This document shows, in pieces, positions 1 to 9,458 of a stretch of 64,000 nucleotides of DNA (position 1 is the stretch's first letter; each line of letters starts with the position of its first letter). Origin of the DNA: Prochlorococcus marinus CUG1415 (GTDB lineage: Bacteria; Cyanobacteriota; Cyanobacteriia; PCC-6307; Cyanobiaceae); assembly GCF_017696015.1 (NCBI RefSeq), contig NZ_JAAORL010000001.1, positions 496,001 to 560,000 on the forward strand, given 5' to 3'. A program made the translations under genes and the position numbers. Below the pieces are notes generated by a model. It saw only the letters and a list, made by a program, of their open reading frames with translations, did no database searches and was not told where the DNA came from.

Positions 1-157
1 GCAAGCGATTTGATTGGTGTTTCTGCTCCGTAGTACTCAACACTTACTCTGTCTAACAAGGAAGCATTAGCTCTGCCTGTCCTAATTGTATTAAAGTTTC
101 TTTGTGTGGCTTCAATACTTTTATTCATATTTTCTTGAATTTCTTTTTCTTTCATAA
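1..157 (-). CDS. frr: Ribosome recycling factor, N-terminal part (cut by window edge)
   Basis: Reading the minus strand from an ATG at 157 gives 52 codons that stay open to base 1. The translation contains the ribosome recycling factor signature: an N-terminal helix, then TIRTGRAN followed by [16 protein letters not shown]. The family releases ribosomes from mRNA after termination together with EF-G. The remaining two thirds lies outside the window. It follows pyrH on the same strand with a gap of about 20 bases, the usual bacterial pyrH-frr pair, so the two are very likely co-transcribed. Confidence 0.93.
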
Positions 158-177
158 TTAAAAAAATTAAATGATCT

Positions 178-882
178 TTAACTAATTAAAGAGCCTATTG
201 GCTCACCAGCAACAGCTTTAGAAATGTTCCCTTTTTTGAATATATCAAAAACCATAATTGGGATATTATTATCTTTGCAAAGTGCAATCGCAGTACTGTC
301 CATTACTGCAATTTCATCACTAAGAACTTGTTGATAACTGAGAGAGGAATATTTTTTTGCATCTTTAAATTGATTAGGATCACGATCATATACTCCATCA
401 ACTTTAGTAGCCTTCATAACAACTTCGGCGTTTATCTCTGCTGCCCTCAAAGCTGCCGTAGTGTCAGTTGTAAAAAATGGATTTCCGCATCCACCTCCGA
501 AAACTACAACTCTACCTTTTTCTAGGTGCCTCATGGCTCTTCTTCTGATATATGGTTCGGCAATTTCCTGCATTTCAATTGCTGTTTGAACTCTAGTTGC
601 TACTCCTACTCTTTCGAGACCATCTTGAAGTGAAATCGCATTCATTACTGTTGCCAGCATCCCCACATAATCAGCAGTCGCTCTATCCATGCCATCTGCA
701 GACCCTTTAAGGCCCCTAAAAATATTCCCACCCCCAACAACTATTGCAAGTTCTACATTATTTTTGACTACTTTTGAAACATCTTCCGCAATTGACTGAA
801 CTATAGCAGGATCGATACCATAAGGTTTTTCACCCATTAGTGCCTCACCACTAAGTTTTAAGAGAACTCTTTTGTAAGTCAT
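178..882 (-). CDS. pyrH: UMP kinase
   Basis: The 234-residue product phosphorylates UMP to UDP in the cytoplasm, the committed step of pyrimidine nucleotide supply. It has the amino-acid-kinase fold signatures: KLSGEAL near residue 9, [10 protein letters not shown] near 48, the [16 protein letters not shown]-binding region near 66, and [10 protein letters not shown] near 138. Length is normal for the bacterial hexameric enzyme. The ATG at 882 is a good start. It precedes frr on the minus strand with a 20-base spacer, the conserved pyrH-frr arrangement. Confidence 0.97.
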   Translation of the reverse strand: MTYKRVLLKLSGEALMGEKPYGIDPAIVQSIAEDVSKVVKNNVELAIVVGGGNIFRGLKGSADGMDRATADYVGMLATVMNAISLQDGLERVGVATRVQTAIEMQEIAEPYIRRRAMRHLEKGRVVVFGGGCGNPFFTTDTTAALRAAEINAEVVMKATKVDGVYDRDPNQFKDAKKYSSLSYQQVLSDEIAVMDSTAIALCKDNNIPIMVFDIFKKGNISKAVAGEPIGSLIS

Positions 883-1008
883 TCAATAATTATACTTTTA
901 AGACATTAGCAAGTAATTGTACCGAATTTATTTTTTGTTCAGATATTGCTTGCGTCTTTAAACATTTCTAAACCAGGATGAAGAAAATTAAATAAAAATT
1001 TGTTTTTA

Positions 1009-1701
1009 CTAAAATTCAATACACCTTTGTGCTTTTATTCCTTGTTCTTTGAAAGGATGACTTATTAGTTTCATTTCCGTAACTAGATCCGCGTAATTGA
1101 TAATTGAATCTGAGGCCCCCCTTCCGGTTAAAACAATATGATTTTTTCTATTATTTAAACTTTTAAAAAAAGTGATTATTTCTTCGGAAGCAAGATAGCC
1201 AAGTTTTGTAGCTATATTTATTTCATCAAGGATTATAAGTTTATAAGATTCATTCTTTATATACTTCTTTGCTAGTTGCCATGCTTCTCTAACTAATTTT
1301 TCATCCCTAATTCTATCTTGTGTTTCCCAAGTAAATCCTTCTCCTAATGAATGCCAAGATATGTTTGAAGACAAATTTTTAAGCGCTTTTTCTTCTCCAG
1401 TGGTCCAGCCACCTTTAATAAATTGAATAATTGCCACCTTATAACCGTGCCCTATTGTCCTTAAGGCCATCCCTAAAGATGCAGTTGTTTTGCCTTTACC
1501 ATTCCCTGTGAAAACGATACATAATCCTTTTTTTGTTTTTCTGATTTGTAGTCTTTCAGCCTGAATATCTTTTCTTTGCTGCATTCTTTTTTTATACAAG
1601 CTCTCATCTCTCTCTGGTGATAGTTTGCCTCCTATACCAATTTCTTTAGCTTGATTATCGAGGTTGAATATTTTCTCGGAAGATAAAGGTTCTTCTTTCA
1701 T
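1009..1701 (-). CDS. cobO: Cob(I)yrinic acid a,c-diamide adenosyltransferase
   Basis: 230 residues, CobO/BtuR/CobA family, which transfers the adenosyl group of ATP to cob(I)alamin-type corrinoids. The P-loop GNGKGKTT lies at residues 66-73, a Walker-B-like IILDEIN follows, and VLTGRGAS sits near the C-terminus, all typical. About 60 residues precede the P-loop; this basic, charged extension (KKRMQQRKDIQAERLQIRKTKK) is longer than in the minimal family members and is seen in other cyanobacterial CobO proteins. Prochlorococcus makes pseudocobalamin, so an adenosylating enzyme fits. It stands alone between pyrH and the recombinase gene. Confidence 0.93.
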   Translation of the reverse strand: MKEEPLSSEKIFNLDNQAKEIGIGGKLSPERDESLYKKRMQQRKDIQAERLQIRKTKKGLCIVFTGNGKGKTTASLGMALRTIGHGYKVAIIQFIKGGWTTGEEKALKNLSSNISWHSLGEGFTWETQDRIRDEKLVREAWQLAKKYIKNESYKLIILDEINIATKLGYLASEEIITFFKSLNNRKNHIVLTGRGASDSIINYADLVTEMKLISHPFKEQGIKAQRCIEF

Positions 1702-1734
1702 ATAACTATAATTTTATTTAGTGATTATAAATCT

Positions 1735-2904
1735 TTAAATACTTTTAGCTCTCTTAATTTTTAAAAGTGCATTATTCACTGCCTGTTGTTGATCCCTTTT
1801 AGTAATCCAGTGGTGATAAGTTTGAGTATGTAGACTAACAGAATGTCCCATCATTCTGGCAGCAACAGTATCAGGTAAATTATAAAAAATTGTTCTTACT
1901 GCCCAAGCATGTCTGAGATCATAAGGTTTTATTTGTAAAGAGTAACGTTTAAACTGGTCAGTAATTGTCTTGCCAATATTTTGTAAGGTTGTAAATTTTA
2001 GGTTTCTATTAATATTTGGTAGAAGTCCTGGATTCTCACCAAGTTTTGATAATTCGAACTTTTCTACCCATTCAGGGTGGAATGGCCAAACTTGATGTTC
2101 CCCTGTTTTAGTCGTAGGTAGAACTCTAATAATTTTGTCTCCAAATTTTGTTAAAGAACTTAAATCACAAAAAAAGACTTCATGATTTCTTAATCCATAT
2201 GTAGCCATTAAACCAAAAACAAATTTCCAAGATTTGTTCGGGATCTTCTCCCAAAGTTTCTCTATCAGCTCGTCGGTTGGGAGATTCCTAAATCCTGCTT
2301 TATTTAGGCCATATCCTTTAGAATTTAATTTCCAATCTTCTGGAAGTTTAATGTCCAAAAACTTAGCCAACACACCTAGAGAAGTGGCGCATTGTTTCCT
2401 ACTTCTGCTGCCTTCTTCGTAACTTTCAAGTGTTTTTTGAAATATTTTTTCTAAATCTTCATTAACATAAGCACTATAAATTGTTAGGATTCTTTTCAGA
2501 TAGGGTTTGTAAGAACTTCTCCATGTGGTTTTCCTAGTACTGTTTAGATATTCACTTTTGCTTTCTTTAAAAAAAAATTCCTCAAATTGGTTTAATCTTT
2601 TTGGAAATTCATAATCAATTTTTATTTGATTATTATTAGTGTTACTTATCCAATTAACCCATTCAAATTGATTTAATTCCAGTTGCAAATTGATTAATTG
2701 TAATTTTTTTTTGGCCTCCTCTAATCCAGAAGTATCGGCCTTTATACCAAGAGATATTCTTTGAATTTTAAAGTTGTTTTTATCTTCTTTTGAGGGTAAT
2801 GAACCTCTAATATTTAATTTCTCGCCCCTTTTTTCAATCCTAAGCTTACTTCCTTGAGTAGCAAATTTTTCATTGACATTATTAATTTCCTGAATTACGT
2901 TCAT
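1735..2904 (-). CDS. Tyrosine recombinase (phage-integrase family)
   Basis: 389 residues. The C-terminal catalytic domain has the full set: R239 (in GLRNHE), K266 (TKTGEH hairpin), Y328-x-x-R331-H332 (Tyr replaces the usual first His of box II), H354 (MGHS) and nucleophile Y363 (TYHHW), nine residues after H354 as in the family. Residues 45-85 look like the arm-binding/AP2-like region of phage integrases, with a SAM-like core-binding region around 100-190. No excisionase, phage structural gene or flanking tRNA is beside it. It starts 65 bases from the divergent hemH. Its target site is unknown; it may be a fixed, domesticated recombinase or the remnant of an element. Confidence 0.88.
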   Translation of the reverse strand: MNVIQEINNVNEKFATQGSKLRIEKRGEKLNIRGSLPSKEDKNNFKIQRISLGIKADTSGLEEAKKKLQLINLQLELNQFEWVNWISNTNNNQIKIDYEFPKRLNQFEEFFFKESKSEYLNSTRKTTWRSSYKPYLKRILTIYSAYVNEDLEKIFQKTLESYEEGSRSRKQCATSLGVLAKFLDIKLPEDWKLNSKGYGLNKAGFRNLPTDELIEKLWEKIPNKSWKFVFGLMATYGLRNHEVFFCDLSSLTKFGDKIIRVLPTTKTGEHQVWPFHPEWVEKFELSKLGENPGLLPNINRNLKFTTLQNIGKTITDQFKRYSLQIKPYDLRHAWAVRTIFYNLPDTVAARMMGHSVSLHTQTYHHWITKRDQQQAVNNALLKIKRAKSI

Positions 2905-2969
2905 TTACTTATATAATTGACCTTATAATGACGTTTTTAATGTTGATTTTCAATCTTCATAATTTTTAA

Positions 2970-4145
2970 ATGGATAAAATAGGCGTCTTACTAATGAATT
3001 TAGGAGGGCCTGAACGCATTACCGATGTAGGCCCATTCTTATATAATCTTTTTTCTGATCCGGAGATAATCAGAACTCCTTTCCCTGCTTTCCAAAAGCC
3101 CTTGGCTTGGTTAATTAGTACGCTTAGAAGTACAACTTCACAACAGGCTTATCTTTCTATAGGCGGAGGATCACCTATCAGGAGGATCACTGAACAACAA
3201 GCTAGAGAATTGCAATCTAAATTAAGGGATAAAGGGTTAAATGCTACTACCTATATCGCTATGAGGTATTGGCATCCTTTTACGGAATCAGCAATTGCTG
3301 ATATGAAAGCAGATGGTATACAGCAAATTGTTGTACTACCTTTGTATCCACATTTTTCAATAAGTACAAGTGGTTCAAGCTTTAGGGAATTAAAAAAATT
3401 GCGAGATGCTGATGATGATTTTAAGAAAATCCCAATGAGATGTGTAAGAAGTTGGTTCAGTCAATCAGGTTATTTAAAGGCAATGGTCGAATTAATTGCC
3501 GAACAAATTTCACTTTGTGAGTTACCTTCTAATGCTCATATATTTTTTACTGCTCATGGAGTTCCTAAGAGTTATGTAGAGGAAGCTGGAGACCCTTATA
3601 AACAACAAATTGAAGATTGTTCTTTATTATTAATAAGTGAGCTGGAAAAATATTTAGGGCACAGTAACCCTCATACACTCTCTTATCAAAGTAGAGTTGG
3701 TCCAGTTGAATGGTTGAAGCCTTATACAGAAGAAGTTTTAGCTGATCTTGGGAGGTCAAATGTTAATGATTTAATTGTGGTTCCCATTAGTTTCGTTGGA
3801 GAGCATATTGAGACATTGCAAGAAATTGACATTGAATATAAAGAAATTGCCGAAAAAGCTGGTATTAAAAACTTTCGCAGAGTGAAGGCTCTAAATACTA
3901 ATTCTACTTTTATTGAGGGTCTTACTGATCTTGTGATTTCCTCTTTAGAAGGACCTATAGTTAATATAGAGGATGCTTCTCAGTTGCCTGAAAAAGTTAA
4001 ACTTTATCCCCAAGAGAAATGGCAATGGGGTTGGAATAATAGTTCAGAAGTGTGGAATGGAAGGGTTGCTATGATTGTTTTTCTTGTGCTTTTTGTTGAG
4101 CTTATTTCAGGCTCTGGCCCCTTACATAAGTTAGGAATCTTATAA
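2970..4145 (+). CDS. hemH: Ferrochelatase with C-terminal chlorophyll-binding (CAB-like) helix
   Basis: 391 residues. It inserts Fe2+ into protoporphyrin IX, the last step of protoheme synthesis. The ferrochelatase core is recognisable: VLLMNLGGP at 6-14, SPIRR near 68-72, the LPLYPHFS segment near 123, and [13 protein letters not shown] with the metal-binding His at 196. Beyond the core, residues 360-391 form a transmembrane helix carrying EVWNGRVAM, the E/N-x-x-x-R chlorophyll-binding motif of the Hlip/CAB family. This fused tail is characteristic of cyanobacterial and plastid type II ferrochelatases and tethers the enzyme to the thylakoid. Confidence 0.97.
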   Translation: MDKIGVLLMNLGGPERITDVGPFLYNLFSDPEIIRTPFPAFQKPLAWLISTLRSTTSQQAYLSIGGGSPIRRITEQQARELQSKLRDKGLNATTYIAMRYWHPFTESAIADMKADGIQQIVVLPLYPHFSISTSGSSFRELKKLRDADDDFKKIPMRCVRSWFSQSGYLKAMVELIAEQISLCELPSNAHIFFTAHGVPKSYVEEAGDPYKQQIEDCSLLLISELEKYLGHSNPHTLSYQSRVGPVEWLKPYTEEVLADLGRSNVNDLIVVPISFVGEHIETLQEIDIEYKEIAEKAGIKNFRRVKALNTNSTFIEGLTDLVISSLEGPIVNIEDASQLPEKVKLYPQEKWQWGWNNSSEVWNGRVAMIVFLVLFVELISGSGPLHKLGIL

Positions 4146-4172
4146 GGATCAATCTATAATTTATTTAAGCAA

Positions 4173-4197
4173 TTTCAACTTCTTGAAAGGTTTTTTT
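4173..4197 (+). terminator. Weak hairpin plus T-run after hemH
   Basis: Twenty-eight bases past the hemH stop, TTTCAA-CTTC-TTGAAA forms a 6-bp stem with a 4-base loop, followed by GG and seven T residues. The stem is A/T-rich and short, so it is only a candidate intrinsic terminator. It fits the need to separate hemH from ilvB, which begins 86 bases downstream. Confidence 0.45.
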
Positions 4198-4282
4198 GAA
4201 TACTTTTCTGACATTACATTTCTAAATGAGGCAAAAGTTTTTAATTAAGTTTAGTATTTATAGTAAATATTGAATATCTTTA

Positions 4283-6046
4283 GTGACTCTTAGTTCGAGA
4301 TCCTTGTCAAAGGGTAGTTCAAAAAATGAGAATCCAGTTTGGATAACTGGTGCAGATGCACTAATGGATTCTCTAAGAATTCATGGGGTAAAGGTTATAT
4401 TTGGATATCCTGGGGGAGCCATACTACCAATATATGACGCCGTTCATAAGGCAGAACAAGATGGTTGGTTAAAGCATTATATGGTTAGACATGAACAAGG
4501 AGGTTCTCATGCGGCTGATGGATATGCAAGATCTACTGGTGAAGTAGGCGTATGTTTCGGGACCTCAGGTCCAGGTGCAACAAATTTGGTAACCGGAATT
4601 GCAACTGCTCAAATGGATTCAGTCCCTCTAGTAGTAGTTACCGGTCAAGTCCCAAGACCTGCTATAGGGACAGATGCTTTTCAAGAAACTGATATTTTTG
4701 GCATAACTCTTCCAATAGTCAAACATTCATGGGTAATAAGAGATCCTTCAGACATTGCAAAAGTAGTTTCAGAAGCTTTTTTTATAGCCTCTTCAGGAAG
4801 ACCTGGCCCTGTTTTAATTGATATACCCAAAGATGTAGGTCAAGAATTCTTTCATTACCAAAGAGTTTTGCCTGGTGAGATTATTCCTAAAGGATTCAAA
4901 AGAAATGGAGCAATTAATGATTCTGACATTAAAAAAGCTATTAAATTAATTGAAGAATCTGAAAGACCTCTTCTCTACGTTGGAGGTGGGGCAATATCTT
5001 CAGGGGCTCATGATGAAATAAGAACTTTGGCAAACAATTATCAAATACCAGTTACTACGACTTTAATGGGGAAAGGCGCTTTTGATGAAAAAGATAATTT
5101 ATCCGTTGGCATGTTAGGAATGCACGGAACTGCTTACGCAAACTTTGCCGTTACAGAATGTGATCTTTTAATAGCTATTGGAGCTAGATTTGATGATAGG
5201 GTGACTGGAAAATTAGATACTTTTGCACCTCATGCAAAGGTCATTCATATAGATATTGATCCAGCAGAAGTTAATAAAAATAGACGTGTAGATGTTGCAA
5301 TTGTCTCAGATGTTTCAAAAGCCGTTAGCAAAATTAATGAAAAATCACTAAATAACACATTTGCTTGTCGGACAAAGAATTGGTTAGAAAAAATTGATTT
5401 TTGGAAAAATAAACATCCTTTGTATGACCCTCCTAAAGAAGGAGAAATTTATCCTCAGGAAGTTCTGTTGAAAGTTAGGGAACTTTTACCAGAAGCTTAT
5501 GTAACTACAGATGTAGGCCAACATCAGATGTGGGCTGCCCAATATCTTAGGAATTCTCCAAGAAAATGGATTAGTAGTGCAGGCTTAGGAACTATGGGTT
5601 TTGGATTGCCAGCGGCAATTGGAGTAAAAGCAGCCTTACCTAATTCAGATGTAATTTGTATTGCAGGAGATGCAAGTGTCTTAATGAATATTCAAGAATT
5701 AGGAACTTTATCTCAATATGGTCTAAAGGTGAAATTGATTATTATCAATAATCGCTGGCAAGGGATGGTAAGACAATGGCAGGAAAGTTTCTACGATGAA
5801 AGATATTCCTCATCTGATATGAGTTGTGGTGAACCTGATTTTGTAAAACTTTCTGAGTCTTTTGGAGTTAAAGGATACTTAATTGCTGATAGAGAACAAT
5901 TACAGAATGAATTAAAAAATGCGCTTGATCATGACGGACCTGCTTTGATTAATATCCTTGTCAGAAGAGGTGAAAATTGTTATCCAATGGTTCCTCCTGG
6001 TAAAAGTAATGCTCAAATGGTTGGATATGTTAATTGTGAAGAGTAA
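4283..6046 (+). CDS. ilvB: Acetolactate synthase, large (catalytic) subunit
   Basis: 587 residues, ThDP-dependent enzyme that condenses pyruvate to acetolactate or 2-aceto-2-hydroxybutyrate for valine, leucine and isoleucine synthesis. N-terminal domain: [13 protein letters not shown] and [16 protein letters not shown], with the catalytic Glu. Central FAD/transhydrogenase-like domain: [16 protein letters not shown]-terminal ThDP-binding motif: [14 protein letters not shown] to [12 protein letters not shown]. The start is a GTG at 4283; the first 18 residues are a poorly conserved Ser/Lys-rich leader, so a slightly later start cannot be excluded. The small regulatory subunit ilvH is not adjacent. 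Confidence 0.97.
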   Translation: MTLSSRSLSKGSSKNENPVWITGADALMDSLRIHGVKVIFGYPGGAILPIYDAVHKAEQDGWLKHYMVRHEQGGSHAADGYARSTGEVGVCFGTSGPGATNLVTGIATAQMDSVPLVVVTGQVPRPAIGTDAFQETDIFGITLPIVKHSWVIRDPSDIAKVVSEAFFIASSGRPGPVLIDIPKDVGQEFFHYQRVLPGEIIPKGFKRNGAINDSDIKKAIKLIEESERPLLYVGGGAISSGAHDEIRTLANNYQIPVTTTLMGKGAFDEKDNLSVGMLGMHGTAYANFAVTECDLLIAIGARFDDRVTGKLDTFAPHAKVIHIDIDPAEVNKNRRVDVAIVSDVSKAVSKINEKSLNNTFACRTKNWLEKIDFWKNKHPLYDPPKEGEIYPQEVLLKVRELLPEAYVTTDVGQHQMWAAQYLRNSPRKWISSAGLGTMGFGLPAAIGVKAALPNSDVICIAGDASVLMNIQELGTLSQYGLKVKLIIINNRWQGMVRQWQESFYDERYSSSDMSCGEPDFVKLSESFGVKGYLIADREQLQNELKNALDHDGPALINILVRRGENCYPMVPPGKSNAQMVGYVNCEE

Positions 6047-6113
6047 TTTTTATTTAATTCGTCATTTTAAAAAATTAACTTTAAAATAATTTAAAAAATT
6101 AGATATTTCTGAA

Positions 6114-6464
6114 TTGAAAAAATTATCAAAAATTTTAATTATAATTTGCATGATTGTTCTTAATCCTGTAATAGTTAACGCGGCCGAAATTCTTCAAATT
6201 AAAAGTTCAAATACTATTTTGGTTGGGGATCAAAATAGGAACCTAACAATTGGATTATTTTGTGTAGATGTAAATGAAAATGATGAGCTTGAAGCAACTA
6301 ATTTACTCAAGAGTGAATTTCCAAGGGGAAGCAAAGTGAAAATAAAACCTTTTGGTTTTAAGGAGAATATTTTGTTAGCCAAGGTTTTTAATATTAAAGG
6401 TACTAAGGAGATGACAGAATTATTAGTTGCTAAAGAGTTAACTATAGAAAATTGTCCAAATTAA
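6114..6464 (+). CDS. Small exported protein, degenerate nuclease-like (SNase) fold
   Basis: 116 residues from a TTG start. Residues 1-24 are a clear signal peptide (KK, hydrophobic core, cleavage after NAA). The mature part resembles a staphylococcal-nuclease/thermonuclease OB fold: I-L-x-I-x-S...GD..R.L.I.LFCVDV, then EATNLLKSEFPRGSKVKIKP and AKVFNIKG...LLVAKEL. The catalytic arginines and acidic residues expected of an active nuclease are not in place, so catalysis is doubtful. It lies 67 bases after ilvB and converges tightly on the YfiH-like gene. The fold assignment is inference from pattern. Confidence 0.7.
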   Translation: MKKLSKILIIICMIVLNPVIVNAAEILQIKSSNTILVGDQNRNLTIGLFCVDVNENDELEATNLLKSEFPRGSKVKIKPFGFKENILLAKVFNIKGTKEMTELLVAKELTIENCPN

Positions 6465-6470
6465 CTAATC

Positions 6471-7283
6471 CTATGAGCAGATTAAATTCCATTGCCTCGA
6501 GATTGTTTTGCTCCTTCTCCAGGAATTAAATTCATTTTTTAATTCGTATGTGCATAAATTTGAGATGTCGATATTTGTATTTGGGATATTTTCATTCAAA
6601 AGTTGCCTATAGGCAACTTTTCTAAGATCTAGTTGATTTAGTTTTTTCTCTTTCAAGTTATTTAAATCATTAAAATAAAAATTTCTTTCAGTTTTAGTAA
6701 AATTGACTGTTGATTTGTTGTTTTCAGCTTTTCTATAAAATTCTTTGAGTGTCTTTTTATCAACTAGATAATGTTCCTTAGATATCGCTGGCCCTATCGC
6801 AACAAGTAAATCATCTCTAGAAGTTCCTAAATTATCGAAAAATTTAACCAGATTTTTTATTATTTTTTTTTCTAATCCTTTTCTTCCACAATGTAAGGCA
6901 GCTACATTTCTTGAACTTTTATCTGCAAAAAATATTGGCATGCAATCTGCTGTGTAAACCCACAAATTTTGATTGGATTGATCCCCAACAAGACCATCTG
7001 CATCAACCTTACTACCTTTTTGAGAATTTGATCCAAAAACTATCACATTACTGTGAATTTGATTAGAAATACAATTTACCTGATTTTCATTAAAGTGATT
7101 TCCTAATAATTGAATTAAGTTTTCAGAGCTAGAATTAGTAAAGTATGCATGTGCAAATCTATGTTGACTAAGAATAGGTGAAGAATAATACTCAAATGCT
7201 TTGTTTTGAATAAAAATTTCAGTTTTTGAAAAATATATTTCTTTGTAAGGAATAGTTCTCTCTCCTAACCTAAATTTATGCAA
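6471..7283 (-). CDS. YfiH/PgeF (DUF152) family polyphenol oxidase-like / purine nucleoside phosphorylase-like protein
   Basis: 270 residues. Matches the YfiH-LACC1 family: an N-terminal RFAHAYFT segment, a conserved YTADCMPIFFAD with the metal-site cysteine, AALHCGRKGLEKKI with the metal-site histidine, and AIGPAISKEHYLV. Members bind zinc; bacterial ones have been described as multicopper laccase-like, as purine nucleoside phosphorylase/adenosine deaminase, and (PgeF) as a peptidoglycan editing factor. Which activity applies is open. The gene overlaps the start side of the Tab2-like gene by eight bases, making one minus-strand transcription unit with it and the S1-domain gene. Confidence 0.85.
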   Translation of the reverse strand: MHKFRLGERTIPYKEIYFSKTEIFIQNKAFEYYSSPILSQHRFAHAYFTNSSSENLIQLLGNHFNENQVNCISNQIHSNVIVFGSNSQKGSKVDADGLVGDQSNQNLWVYTADCMPIFFADKSSRNVAALHCGRKGLEKKIIKNLVKFFDNLGTSRDDLLVAIGPAISKEHYLVDKKTLKEFYRKAENNKSTVNFTKTERNFYFNDLNNLKEKKLNQLDLRKVAYRQLLNENIPNTNIDISNLCTYELKNEFNSWRRSKTISRQWNLICS

Positions 7284-8181
7284 TTAATTCAATATCTCTC
7301 AAGATCCAGAATCCTGCAAATTTTTCGATGTATGGCGTTGATTGTATAGAGATAAATTGATAACCAAAAGAGTTTTTTTTATTTTCTAAAAACTTTGTAC
7401 TTAAAATGTTCGCATCTTTTTCTGGCAAATCTGTTACCAGCCACTTATCGTTTTCTGAAGCTTCAAGGATGAGTTGGTTCTTACTTATGGTTAATTTAAC
7501 AGGTTCTAAACAACTGAACCATGCAGAAAGAGCTAGAGATCTATCTTTGCTAAAAAGTCTTAACCCTGGAACCAAGTCATTATCATCTAAATCTTGCTGA
7601 ATTGGGAAAATATCTCCAAATTCCATAGGCCAATTTTGTGCTGATTTGAGTTCGCCAATTGATATTTCAGAGATGGTTAAAGCATCACCCCTCACTGCTT
7701 CTGGGAGAGGTTGAGGGGGGGGTTCCATTGTGGAAGTAAAACTAGGAGCTAGTACCCCTCTTACATAACCTTTTTCCTTTGGATAAATCTCTTTTTCAAG
7801 AAATTCAATTCTATCGAATAAATTGTAAGTTCTTCTACTTACAAGAGGCTCAATACGTATGGCCTCAAGAGATTTCTTAATGATCGATTTCATTGACGAC
7901 CTCCAGAATCGAACTATTGAAGGTTTCGCCCAACCTTGTTTTTTTGCTTCACATATTGCTTCGGTAAGAGCCTTTGTAAGCCATACTGAATTAACTTCAT
8001 TGGCAGGGCATTTTTTATTCCAAAGAAAAATATCTTCTGTCTTATACCTTTTTGTAGAACAAATAATTAACTCCCATCTTTTTTTTCCATTTGCTTCAAG
8101 TATTGGTCTTGAATAAAAGTCTAATTCCCAATCTGAAATTTTTAATTCAATACCAGGTTCTGTTTTTTTATTGATGTTCAT
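7276..8181 (-). CDS. Tab2/Atab2-like RNA-binding protein (DUF1092)
   Basis: 301 residues. The opening (WELDFYSRPI...GKKRWELIIC) and the end (EKFAGFWILRDIELI) match the cyanobacterial/plastid Tab2 family. In Chlamydomonas and Arabidopsis this protein binds the psaB 5' leader and promotes photosystem I translation; the cyanobacterial role is less defined. A run of eight C on the coding strand (bases 7715-7722) encodes part of MEPPPQPLPEA near residue 155, unusual in such AT-rich DNA. It overlaps the S1-domain gene upstream by four bases (ATGA type), suggesting coupled translation of two RNA-binding proteins. Confidence 0.88.
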   Translation of the reverse strand: MNINKKTEPGIELKISDWELDFYSRPILEANGKKRWELIICSTKRYKTEDIFLWNKKCPANEVNSVWLTKALTEAICEAKKQGWAKPSIVRFWRSSMKSIIKKSLEAIRIEPLVSRRTYNLFDRIEFLEKEIYPKEKGYVRGVLAPSFTSTMEPPPQPLPEAVRGDALTISEISIGELKSAQNWPMEFGDIFPIQQDLDDNDLVPGLRLFSKDRSLALSAWFSCLEPVKLTISKNQLILEASENDKWLVTDLPEKDANILSTKFLENKKNSFGYQFISIQSTPYIEKFAGFWILRDIELIA

Positions 8182-9392
8182 TTATCTTGTTCTTTTTTAT
8201 CGAAGAGTGATTTGGTTTTTAGTGCTCTCTCTGTAGCTTCTTGCATAACTTTTTGCTTATCAATAATTAATTCTCCAGAAGAGTTTTCTAGGAGTGCTGT
8301 ATTGAGACCAATGCGCCCTTTCTCAAGGTCAATTTCAGATATTAGAGCTTTTATGTTTTCCCCTTCTCTAAAGATTTCTCTTAGAGAACGAATCGATCCA
8401 TTTGTGACTGAGGATTGATGAAGAAGTCCACTAGCTCCTCCTAAATCAATAAAAAAACCATATGGTTTTACCGCTAAAACTTCTCCTTCAATTAATTGAC
8501 CCAATTCTAGACTTGTAAGTTTAGAGACTAATGATGCTTTCTTTTCAGAGAGTACTAATTTTCTGGATTCTGGATTAACCTCAAGAAAGGCTACTTTTAG
8601 AGTTTTACCAACAAAAGATTGATAATCTTGACCATCTTCAAGTTGAGATCTTGGAATGAATCCTCTCAATCCATCTACATCACATGTAAGCCCACCTCTA
8701 TTGAATCCATTAATTAAAACGTCAATTAATTCTCCATTTTTTGCGGAAAGTGATACTTTCTCCCAACTTTGCCTGAGAATTAATGCCCGAGCGCTAACTG
8801 TTACCATCCCATCAGCATTTTGTTCTTTGACAACCAAAACTTCCATTTCAAGGCCTATAGAATACTTTTCTTTAAAGTTAGTTATGACGCCTAACCCACA
8901 TTCTTTTTTTGGCATATAACCAGGAGCTTTTCCACCAATGTCAACATATAGTCCATCACTTTCAATTGCTATAACTTTCCCTGAAATTGTTTCTCCTGTA
9001 GCCCCAACGGGCTCGTTTGCATTTAAAGCCTCTAAAAAAGCACTTTCATCAAAATCGAATTCATCAACTGTTCTTTCTAATTGAAAATCTGTGTTTTGCT
9101 CAGAAAAACTATTGGGTCTATTTAAGTTTTGTTGAGAAATATTAAAAGCGTTAGTGTCTTCATTACTGGCCTCAATTTCTCTCACTGATTCATCTTTAAG
9201 TATTTGAGGTTTGATTGCGATATTTTCTTTTTTAATTTCTTCTTGCGAATTGGTTTGTTCAGTTTCTATTTCTTGAGATTTTTTTTGAGTATCTTTTTTG
9301 CTTATGTGAAGTACCTGAAGAGGTTTTTTAAAATCTTTTTTATTGCCCTTTGGTTGGATATTATCTTGGGCATTGTTATTACTGACTCCCAT
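8178..9392 (-). CDS. S1-domain RNA-binding protein (ribosomal protein S1 homologue)
   Basis: 404 residues. The first ~125 are low-complexity, rich in Lys, Glu, Gln, Asn and Ser. Three S1 OB folds follow: about 132-205 (GETISGKVIAIESDGLYVDI), 215-285 (NGELIDVLINGFNRGGLTC, degenerate) and 297-365 (GQLIEGEVLAVKPYGFFIDL, the most canonical). Cyanobacteria usually have a shorter main S1 (rps1A) and a second homologue (rps1B/nbp1); the long N-terminus and middle degenerate repeat suggest this is the second kind, but I cannot compare copies. First gene of a three-gene minus-strand cluster. Confidence 0.85.
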   Translation of the reverse strand: MGVSNNNAQDNIQPKGNKKDFKKPLQVLHISKKDTQKKSQEIETEQTNSQEEIKKENIAIKPQILKDESVREIEASNEDTNAFNISQQNLNRPNSFSEQNTDFQLERTVDEFDFDESAFLEALNANEPVGATGETISGKVIAIESDGLYVDIGGKAPGYMPKKECGLGVITNFKEKYSIGLEMEVLVVKEQNADGMVTVSARALILRQSWEKVSLSAKNGELIDVLINGFNRGGLTCDVDGLRGFIPRSQLEDGQDYQSFVGKTLKVAFLEVNPESRKLVLSEKKASLVSKLTSLELGQLIEGEVLAVKPYGFFIDLGGASGLLHQSSVTNGSIRSLREIFREGENIKALISEIDLEKGRIGLNTALLENSSGELIIDKQKVMQEATERALKTKSLFDKKEQDK

Positions 9393-9458
9393 CGTAGGTA
9401 AAATAAGAATAATTAACTATTAACATACTCTAAATGTTAGTACTCAAAATGAAAATTA

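Noticed and set aside
883-1008. Cobalamin riboswitch near cobO
   Set aside because: No B12-box-like sequence is seen, and this gap is downstream, not upstream, of cobO.
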